From: an uncultured Lachnospiraceae bacterium | GTDB lineage: Bacteria > Bacillota > Clostridia > Lachnospirales > Lachnospiraceae | DNA length: 17,754 bases | Direction: 5' to 3' | Assembly: GCA_910588565.1 (NCBI GenBank) | Contig: CAJUPF010000062.1 | Location: 1 to 17,754 of the forward strand | Part shown: positions 6,449 through 12,835 of the stretch, piece by piece | How the letters are laid out: each line of letters opens with the position of its first letter | Position numbering within the stretch: position 1 is the stretch's first letter | The notes under the pieces: generated by a model | Seen by the model: only the letters and a program-made list of their open reading frames with translations | Told to the model about the DNA's origin: nothing | Databases searched by the model: none | Program-made: the position numbers and the translations under genes

Positions 6449-7603
6449 ATGGAAATTACAAACGATATCAAATACGTCGGTGTCAATGACCACGAAATTG
6501 ATCTGTTCGAGGGACAATACCTGGTGGAAAACGGTATGGCTTACAACTCTTATGTAATTATGGATGAAAAAATCACCGTAATGGACACAGTGGATGCCAA
6601 TTTCAAAGACGAATGGCTGGACAATGTAAAAGCCGCTGTCGGTTCAGAATCCCCGGATTACCTGATTATACAGCATATGGAACCGGATCATTCCGCCAAT
6701 ATCACATACTTTATGGAAGCTTACCCGGACGCAAAAATTATATCAAGCGCAAAAGCGTTTGTTATGATGAAGCAATTTTTTGGCACAGATTTTGCAGACA
6801 GGCAGATCGTAGTCAAAGAAGGCGATACCATATCTCTTGGCAGACACATACTGCATTTTGTAGCTGCCCCGATGGTACATTGGCCGGAAGTAATTGTTAC
6901 TTATGACGCATATGACAAAGTCCTCTTCTCCGCCGACGGCTTCGGCAAATTCGGCGCACTGGATGTGGAGGAAGACTGGGCATGTGAAGCCCGCCGTTAC
7001 TATATCGGAATCGTTGGAAAATACGGCGTACAGGTACAGAATCTCCTGAAAAAAGCTGCCGGACTGGATATTCAGACTATCTGCCCGCTCCACGGACCAA
7101 TTTTAAAGGAAAACTTAGGATACTATCTGGATCTTTATAACACATGGTCCTCCTATTCTGTAGAAACAGAAGGCGTTGTCATTGCCTATGCTTCTGTTTA
7201 CGGCAATACCAGAAAAGCCGCAGAGCTTCTGGCAGAGCAGTTAAAAGAAAAAGGATGCCCGAAAGTTATAATGAACGATCTGGCTCGCTGCGATATGGCG
7301 GAAGCTGTGGAAGACGCGTTCCGCTACGGCAAACTGGTTCTCGCCACTTTGACATATAACAACGATGTATTCCCGTTTATGCGTGAATTTATCCACAATC
7401 TGACCGAACGCAACTATCAGAAACGCACAATCGGCCTGATCGAAAACGGCAGCTGGGCGCCCACTGCTGCAAAGACTATGCGGAATATGTTGGAAGGATG
7501 CAAAGAACTGACATTTACAGATACCACGGTCAAAATTATGTCCGCATTAAATGAAGAAAGCAAAACTGCCATTGAAGCGCTGGCTGAGGAACTTTGCCGC
7601 TAG
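6449..7603 (+). CDS. fprA: FprA-type flavodiiron protein (oxygen/NO reductase)
   Basis: This 384-aa protein reduces O2 to water (or NO to N2O) in the cytosol of anaerobes using electrons from rubredoxin or related carriers. Residues 1-240 form the metallo-beta-lactamase-like domain. Its di-iron ligands are visible: His76-x-Glu78-x-Asp80 (HMEPDH), His144 (APMVHWPE), Asp163 (SADGFG) and His215 (CPLHGP). Residues 243-384 form the flavodoxin domain, with the FMN phosphate loop ASVYGNTRKAAE. No rubredoxin or flavin-reductase extension is attached, so it is a class A protein needing a separate electron donor, which is not in this window. AAAGGAG lies about 12 nt before the ATG. A repeat-bearing hairpin follows the stop. 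Confidence 0.96.
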   Translation: MEITNDIKYVGVNDHEIDLFEGQYLVENGMAYNSYVIMDEKITVMDTVDANFKDEWLDNVKAAVGSESPDYLIIQHMEPDHSANITYFMEAYPDAKIISSAKAFVMMKQFFGTDFADRQIVVKEGDTISLGRHILHFVAAPMVHWPEVIVTYDAYDKVLFSADGFGKFGALDVEEDWACEARRYYIGIVGKYGVQVQNLLKKAAGLDIQTICPLHGPILKENLGYYLDLYNTWSSYSVETEGVVIAYASVYGNTRKAAELLAEQLKEKGCPKVIMNDLARCDMAEAVEDAFRYGKLVLATLTYNNDVFPFMREFIHNLTERNYQKRTIGLIENGSWAPTAAKTMRNMLEGCKELTFTDTTVKIMSALNEESKTAIEALAEELCR

Positions 7604-7621
7604 TTTTTCAATGAGAAAAAT

Positions 7622-7815
7622 TTCGGAGAGGAAGAATTGCGTAACAGTTCAGCCTTCCGGCTTCGCTGTTACAGAATCTGGCTCATTTAAAGTTTGCCTG
7701 CGGCAAAGGAGCCAGATTCTTGGCAATTCTGCTGTATCGGCTGCTAACTGCGCAGCAAGTGCGCAGCTGCAGGCTGAACTGTTACAGAATTGCTTCAACT
7801 CCTCTCCGAGTTTTT
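7622..7815 (+). terminator. fprA terminator-like hairpin split by a palindromic repeat
   Basis: TCGGAGAGGA (7622-7631) pairs with TCCTCTCCGA (7800-7809), and TTTTT follows at 7811-7815 with AAAAA before the left arm (7616-7620). Arm plus T-run is the layout of an intrinsic terminator, but the arms are about 170 nt apart. The space between them holds palindromic repeat copy 2 (7641-7785), itself flanked by GAATTGC (7634-7640) and GAATTGC (7787-7793). This looks like a terminator interrupted inside its loop or upper stem. Confidence 0.6.
7641..7785 (+). repeat. Palindromic intergenic repeat, copy 2 (3' of fprA)
   Basis: This 145-bp unit has perfect 15-bp terminal inverted repeats: GTAACAGTTCAGCCT (7641-7655) and AGGCTGAACTGTTAC (7771-7785). 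Inside are three hairpins: GTAACAG/CTGTTAC (7641-7647, 7666-7672), AGAATCTGGCTC/GAGCCAGATTCT (7673-7684, 7709-7720) enclosing TTTGCC-TGC-GGCAAA (7693-7707), and CTGCGCA/TGCGCAG (about 7748-7766). Copy 1 after thiC shares the order and much of the sequence, with compensatory changes in the stems. It encodes no protein. It may be a non-autonomous mobile palindromic element or a 3' UTR structure. Confidence 0.8.
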
Positions 7816-7882
7816 ATGTGAAATAAATCCGGATGTTGAAAAATTTCTAAAAGAACGAGCCTATTACATAGTTGGTGTTTGA
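7778..7882 (+). pseudogene. Possible C-terminal gene remnant
   Basis: An open frame without a usable ATG runs from 7778 to a TGA at 7880-7882. Its last part reads like ordinary protein (EINPDVEKFLKERAYYIVGV). It begins inside the right arm of palindromic repeat copy 2 and has no ribosome-binding site. It could be the tail of a gene lost by deletion, or a chance open frame. I cannot name a family. No other gene is visible between 7604 and 7908. Confidence 0.2.
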
Positions 7883-7908
7883 AAATGCCGCATCAGTATG
7901 ACATCCAA

Positions 7909-8613
7909 TTAGTTCCTTCTTATTCTATGCAGCTGGGGTTTCAGCGTAATTTCTGTCACTACGGCGCCCTCCCGCTGGCTTAAAACAAATTCCACCGCCT
8001 CTGCCACTTCCTCTGGCAAAAGATAAGACTCTGTTTCCTCCCCCACCCCAAAATCCGCATTCCGATAGAGATTGGTATCCGTCATATCAGGAGAAATCGT
8101 AACTGCCTTTACGCCATATTTCCTTGCTTCCTCAAACAAACTGCGGGTAAAACCAGAAAGCCCCGCCTTTGTTGCGCCATAAGCGCAGCCATGAGGATTT
8201 GAAGATATGGCTGTGACGGAAGAAATATTGATCACATACCCCTTATTTGCTTTTAGCTGCCGCAGCAGCAGCTGTGTCAGAATCATCGGCGCTTCTAAGT
8301 TCGTCCGTACCATCTGCTGGATTTTCTTTGGATTCAGTTCTTCATGCAGCCCGTAATAAGCGCATCCGGCATTGTTCACCAATACAGAAACCTGTCCGTT
8401 CGCTGCAATTTTTTTAACCACATCCGCAAGCCGGTTTGTATCGAGAATATCACAAACCACCGGATAAAACCTGCCCTCTGCACAGTTTTTTGTCTCTGAC
8501 GCCTCAAAACTTCTGCCGATTCCAAATACCTCATAGCCAAGACAGCAAAGCGTTTTGCTGATTTTACGCCCAATACCGGAAGACGCTCCGGTTACGATTG
8601 CTGTTTTTCCCAT
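7909..8613 (-). CDS. Short-chain dehydrogenase/reductase (SDR)
   Basis: This 234-aa classical SDR is predicted to be an NAD(P)-dependent oxidoreductase of unknown substrate. The Rossmann motif TGASSGIG is at residues 8-15, NNAG near 88-91, the catalytic Ser lies in the NISSVTAISS segment, and Tyr/Lys are in CAYGATKAG (YxxxK). The cofactor loop after beta-2 (GIGRSFEA) has an Arg, which favours NADP but does not prove it. The start codon lies 22 nt inside the end of the radical SAM fusion gene, so the two are translationally coupled. GGAGAAG is about 12 nt before the ATG. Its tight linkage suggests that it acts on the product or substrate of the upstream radical enzyme. Confidence 0.92.
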   Translation of the reverse strand: MGKTAIVTGASSGIGRKISKTLCCLGYEVFGIGRSFEASETKNCAEGRFYPVVCDILDTNRLADVVKKIAANGQVSVLVNNAGCAYYGLHEELNPKKIQQMVRTNLEAPMILTQLLLRQLKANKGYVINISSVTAISSNPHGCAYGATKAGLSGFTRSLFEEARKYGVKAVTISPDMTDTNLYRNADFGVGEETESYLLPEEVAEAVEFVLSQREGAVVTEITLKPQLHRIRRN

Positions 8614-10589
8614 AAAAATATCTTCTCCTCCGAAATCATTTTCCGCAATTCCTTCATCAGGTACTGTTCCATCTCTTCCGCCAGTTCTGCAGGATACTGG
8701 TATACACCGCCATGATTGATATAGGGAAACTGCACCACTGCCAAATCAGGCGCCTGTTTTCTCATATTTTTCAAATATTCCTGCGAAATGCGGAACGTAC
8801 CTACGCTGACATCCAGGATATCCTTCTCCTGCATTCTGGAAAAAACCAGCTGCAGCATATGATCATACTGCTCTTTCCACTCCGGACAATAAATCAGAGG
8901 ATCAAAACAAAGCCTGACCGGATGGCCTCTCTGCGCTGCAAACGCCGCACAGTCAATCCGTTTCTCAAGCGATGGCGTCCCATGCTCATACGCATCAATC
9001 ACCTGCTGCGGGGATATGGTAAACGCATAAATAATCCTGCGATTCTCTTCCATTGATTCAAAAAATGCCTGTTCCGCGCATTTTGTACGGATTTCAAGCT
9101 TTAGATGTTCCTGTGTTTTGGCAAACAAAAGCCATTCTCCCACATATCCGCAAATCCGCTCAAGCGCCAGCAGATCCGTATCATAGGACACACAAAGGTA
9201 CACCGCATGACGCGCCAGAATTTCCCGGATTTTTTCAAAATAATCTTCCAGATTTACAAAAACCACAATATTCCCGGAGGGATACATTCCTTTTAAATAG
9301 CAGTATTCGCAATCGTAAATACAGTTCATCATACAGGATGTATAATAAAAATGCTCATTTCCAAAACTCTGACAGACAGGTGCGCCCGGATAGATCAGAT
9401 TTCCCGTTTTTTGCGCAAGAATCAGATTCTGCGCCTGATGCTGCAGCAGATAATTCTGTCCCCTGCGGCAAAATACATCCTTATAATGATCGATTTCAAT
9501 CACATGGGCATTCGGGAACTGTTCTATTATCCTTTTCGTCCTGGGATGATCTCTTACCGATTTTTCCACATAGATATGAGAAAAAAACGAATGATAATAG
9601 GGTTTCCTTCTGTTAGCCAAACGGCTCCTGGATATTCTGGGAGAAGGTTTCTGTATGATTCTTTTCCATTCTTCCAGACGGATTTTTCCCTCTCTTTTAT
9701 CCCGGCAGGGAAGCTTCTGTTCCCGGTACATCTCCTTTGCTGCAGCGGCATAATCCACCCCAGATAAGGCCAGGTAGCGGATATGCTGCAAAAGGGAAGC
9801 CTTCATCACCTGGGAACAATGCATATCCTGGCACAGTTTTTCTGTCCATGCAGTAAAATCCTCCCCAAATATGGACGCCTGTTCCGTTTGATCCGATGCA
9901 ATTTTTTGCAGCTGGCGCAGATATAAAGCAATCTCTTCTATCTTATCCTCAAACAGCCGCGCCACCTGTTCCTGCGTAACGCTCGCAGCTGTTCCCCGAT
10001 CGGATACAATTTTTATAAAACTCATCTGATGCGGGCCAAAAAAATAAGAGCCCGCCTGATAAATAGCCGCGCTTTCCATATCGTACAAAGTGTCCTGCAG
10101 CCGCAGCCGTTCCTGGCTGGCCGCGCCGCATCCGCCAGTGCCGTACTGTGAAACACACCCCCCAAACAAAAGCGGCTGCATCCCTGTTACAATTACCATT
10201 TCTTTGCCGAATGGCATCAAGGTATCCCCGGAGGGGGTTACCTTTTCTTTGCCGAATGGCATCAAGACGTGACGGTACAGCATATCCGGATAAAATGTCT
10301 TCCCTGTACTTTCTTCTGTTATTTTGCTGCATAAAAACATTCCATCCTCAGAACCTGCGCATACGCCGATATTTACCAGAAAATCCCCAGGACCCACGCC
10401 GTATTCCGTACAGATACTGCTCACAGCCGCAGCTGCGGCAATCTCCCCTGTCCCGGTAATAATCAGGCGTATCCCGGCTTCTTCCTTCCAGAACACCTGA
10501 AACCGGGTATGCGCCGTATCTTTTTTCAGATGAAAATATGCGATCAGGCTCTGTGCCTCACAGTACATCGCGGTAACTATATAGATCAA
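8592..10589 (-). CDS. MTA/SAH nucleosidase-like domain fused to SPL-like radical SAM enzyme
   Basis: This 665-aa protein has two enzymatic halves. Residues 1-230 resemble 5'-methylthioadenosine/SAH nucleosidase: AMYCEAQ with Glu11, VNIGVCAG, DMESAAIY with Glu172, and KIVSDRG with Asp197 match the E. coli catalytic residues Glu12, Glu174 and Asp197. Residues about 340-650 resemble spore photoproduct lyase: Cys423-x3-Cys427-x2-Cys430 (CIYDCEYC) binds the 4Fe-4S cluster, and FTISPQQVIDAYEHGTPSLE and PLIYCPEW fit the family. An extra Cys419 precedes the cluster. Start: TTG at 10589, because catalytic Glu11 lies only ten codons in and the next ATG would remove the first beta-strand; GGAG lies 8 nt upstream inside the previous gene's last codons. 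Residues 108-131 are a repeat-derived insertion. The radical SAM substrate is unknown; a DNA-repair role is not proven. Confidence 0.88.
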   Translation of the reverse strand: MIYIVTAMYCEAQSLIAYFHLKKDTAHTRFQVFWKEEAGIRLIITGTGEIAAAAAVSSICTEYGVGPGDFLVNIGVCAGSEDGMFLCSKITEESTGKTFYPDMLYRHVLMPFGKEKVTPSGDTLMPFGKEMVIVTGMQPLLFGGCVSQYGTGGCGAASQERLRLQDTLYDMESAAIYQAGSYFFGPHQMSFIKIVSDRGTAASVTQEQVARLFEDKIEEIALYLRQLQKIASDQTEQASIFGEDFTAWTEKLCQDMHCSQVMKASLLQHIRYLALSGVDYAAAAKEMYREQKLPCRDKREGKIRLEEWKRIIQKPSPRISRSRLANRRKPYYHSFFSHIYVEKSVRDHPRTKRIIEQFPNAHVIEIDHYKDVFCRRGQNYLLQHQAQNLILAQKTGNLIYPGAPVCQSFGNEHFYYTSCMMNCIYDCEYCYLKGMYPSGNIVVFVNLEDYFEKIREILARHAVYLCVSYDTDLLALERICGYVGEWLLFAKTQEHLKLEIRTKCAEQAFFESMEENRRIIYAFTISPQQVIDAYEHGTPSLEKRIDCAAFAAQRGHPVRLCFDPLIYCPEWKEQYDHMLQLVFSRMQEKDILDVSVGTFRISQEYLKNMRKQAPDLAVVQFPYINHGGVYQYPAELAEEMEQYLMKELRKMISEEKIFLWEKQQS
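10193..10266 (-). repeat. 45-bp repeat family, two in-frame copies inside the fusion gene
   Basis: Read on the minus strand, one full 45-bp unit (10222-10266, encoding LMPFGKEKVTPSGDT) is followed by a partial unit (10193-10221, LMPFGKEMV). Both contain GATGCCATTCGGCAAAGAAA. The unit matches the array at 15352-15470 at 37 of 45 positions and in the same reading frame. It lies between PDMLYRH and IVTGM of the nucleosidase domain, where the family would join without it, so it is most likely an inserted surface loop. Confidence 0.9.
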
Positions 10590-10592
10590 ATC

Positions 10593-12737
10593 TTATCTCC
10601 ATTTTAATAAAATATCATTCAGTGTCTCAAACAGTATCTCCACATCGATCGGTTTGGCAATATGCCCGTTCATCCCGCATTCCAGCGCATTCCTTTTATC
10701 TTCTTCAAAAGCGTTGGCAGTCATTGCCAGAATAGGTATGGCAGCCAGCTGTATATCATCCAGATCCCGGATCGCTTTTGTAGCGTCATAACCATTGAGA
10801 ACCGGCATCTGCACATCCATCAGGATCAGCCTGTAATATCCCGGCGCGGACCGTTTTACCATATCCACGGCAATCTGGCCGTTTTCGGCTGTTTCAATCA
10901 CAAAACCCGCTTCTCCCAGAATCTCTGTCGCAATCTCCCGGTTCAGTTCATTGTCTTCCGCCAGCAAAATACGCACACCCACATACTCCGGCGCAGGCTG
11001 TTTTTCGGCAGCATCGTTTGCTTCCTCTGCACTTACAATTGCCTCCTGATCTTCTGACGGCTGCAGACGGAGTGTAAGTGAAACGATAAATTCCGTCCCC
11101 TCATTCTGCCTGCTGTGTACTTCTATGGCGCCATTCATAAGATCCACAATATTCTTCGTAATCGCCATGCCCAGGCCGGTTCCCTGAATGCCGCTTATCG
11201 TAGAAGTCCGCTCCCGTTCAAACGGTTCAAAAATATGCTCAACAAACGTCTTGCTCATCCCGATTCCGGTATCCCTGACAAGGAATTCATACTGTGCGCA
11301 GCCCTCTTTGCCGCATGGTTTTTCCCTCATACGCATATGTATTTTGCCGCCTTCCGGCGTAAATTTAACCGCATTACTGAGCAGGTTCAGAAAAATCTGG
11401 TTCAAACGCAGCCTGTCGCAGAAAATATCTTCATGCAATACATCCGCCATTTCAACCGTAAATTCCAGCTTTTTTGCAGCAGCATTCATCTGTATCATGC
11501 TTTTGAGCTCCTCCAAAATCTCAGGAAGGCTGCAGGGCTGCTCCTCCATATGGACTTTGCCGCTTTCAATACGGCTCATATCCAGAATATCATTGATCAG
11601 CTGCAGCAGATGATTGCCGGAAGACATAATCTTTTCCAGATATTCCCTGACCCTCTCTTTCTCATCGATGCGTTTCATTGCAAGCGATGTAAATCCGATA
11701 ATCGCATTCATCGGCGTCCGGATATCATGGGACATATTGGAAAGAAACGAACTCTTGGCCGCATTGGCGCGTTCCGCCTGGGCAAGGGCATTTTCTACCA
11801 GCATACGCTGCTTTAATTCCGCTTCAATCATTCCGGTAATCACCCGTTTGGCAAGTACGACCTGGACGTCCCGGCCTTTCCGTTCGATTTTGGAAAAACA
11901 GAACTGGACGTATTCTGTCTTTTCTCTGGTACCGGTTCGGATATTGATATAATAAATCTTTTCTGTCAATAGCTGTTCTAGTACATGTTCTAAGCTGGTA
12001 GAAACCGTCCAGGTCTCCTTATCTTCTTCGTAGACATACTCCAGATACGCAGAAACCGCCTCGTAATAATCACTTTTACTGGCTAGGGTGGCAACCTCTT
12101 CGGAATCACGGTTTGCTTTAAATACGGACATCTGACGGTCTTTTGCATTGATCAGTCCGATAAAATTGTAATCGCTGCTTAGGCTGGCAATAACTTCATA
12201 AGAATTTTCAAGCAGCCGCTGCTGCTGCTTTGACCGCTTCTGCTCTTCCGCATGTACCTTGTCTACCCGCTCCATATAGAAAACACTGCGCAGCAGACGT
12301 CCCAGTTTCTGGACTGCAGCACACTCTTCTTTTGTCCACACCCGTCTTTTCTGGAAATCTATCATGCCGATATTTCCATCACATTCGCTGCCATGCAGAA
12401 TTCCATAATGAATTACAGAAGCGTCTGTCTTGGGTCCCAGAGACTCCAGGCTCTCCATGCACAGGCCATTTTTATCGTATAAACCCGCTGACAGGTCTTT
12501 GCCAGCCGGAAAAAAATGTGTTTTGCCCAGGAAATTGTACTGAGGTTTGGAAAAACTCATATGGGTAAACAGGATGCCTCTGTGGTCTGGCAGCGTCTCT
12601 CCGATATAGACAATATCTACATCATACTTAATGCGGTAGGCTTCCAGCAAATCCCTGATATCTTTTTCCCTTATCTGATCTTTCCCCTGAATTGCGAGGC
12701 AATAATGCTGCAAGTCCTCATCTATTCTGGTAAACAT
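10593..12737 (-). CDS. Cytosolic hybrid sensor histidine kinase/response regulator
   Basis: This 714-aa protein has no membrane segment. Residues 1-160 look like a GAF-type sensor domain, followed by a coiled-coil (160-180) and a PAS-like region (about 180-300). The kinase core has the phospho-acceptor His337 (SNMSHDIRTPMN), N-box Asn455 (NLLSNAVKF), DTGIGM (489-494) and GTGLGM (519-524). A receiver domain (588-710) has acidic residues Glu594-Asp595, phospho-acceptor Asp641 (LILMDVQMP), Thr673 and Lys695. No Hpt or DNA-binding output domain is attached, so the phosphoryl group must go to another protein or act allosterically. A promoter lies 58-86 bp upstream and GGGGG about 8 nt before the ATG. 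Its stop is 3 nt from the radical SAM fusion's TTG, so they form one operon. Confidence 0.94.
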   Translation of the reverse strand: MFTRIDEDLQHYCLAIQGKDQIREKDIRDLLEAYRIKYDVDIVYIGETLPDHRGILFTHMSFSKPQYNFLGKTHFFPAGKDLSAGLYDKNGLCMESLESLGPKTDASVIHYGILHGSECDGNIGMIDFQKRRVWTKEECAAVQKLGRLLRSVFYMERVDKVHAEEQKRSKQQQRLLENSYEVIASLSSDYNFIGLINAKDRQMSVFKANRDSEEVATLASKSDYYEAVSAYLEYVYEEDKETWTVSTSLEHVLEQLLTEKIYYINIRTGTREKTEYVQFCFSKIERKGRDVQVVLAKRVITGMIEAELKQRMLVENALAQAERANAAKSSFLSNMSHDIRTPMNAIIGFTSLAMKRIDEKERVREYLEKIMSSGNHLLQLINDILDMSRIESGKVHMEEQPCSLPEILEELKSMIQMNAAAKKLEFTVEMADVLHEDIFCDRLRLNQIFLNLLSNAVKFTPEGGKIHMRMREKPCGKEGCAQYEFLVRDTGIGMSKTFVEHIFEPFERERTSTISGIQGTGLGMAITKNIVDLMNGAIEVHSRQNEGTEFIVSLTLRLQPSEDQEAIVSAEEANDAAEKQPAPEYVGVRILLAEDNELNREIATEILGEAGFVIETAENGQIAVDMVKRSAPGYYRLILMDVQMPVLNGYDATKAIRDLDDIQLAAIPILAMTANAFEEDKRNALECGMNGHIAKPIDVEILFETLNDILLKWR

Positions 12738-12794
12738 ACTGATTCCCCCTGTAATATCCGAAAAAACTTCTCAATCCAATATAAATCTACCTAT

Positions 12795-12823
12795 ATATTA
12801 CCACCTATTTCAGGAAAATACAA
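12795..12823 (-). promoter_or_regulatory. Promoter of the kinase-radical SAM-SDR operon
   Basis: On the minus strand TTGTAT (plus 12818-12823) and TAATAT (plus 12795-12800) are spaced 17 bp apart in the gap between helD and the hybrid kinase gene. This would start the operon separately from helD. No terminator hairpin for helD is evident in the gap, so some read-through is possible. Confidence 0.6.
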
Positions 12824-12835
12824 TCCAATAAATTC

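Noticed and set aside
11115..11816. 233-codon open frame on the plus strand
   Set aside because: It lies opposite the histidine kinase core and has no family features.
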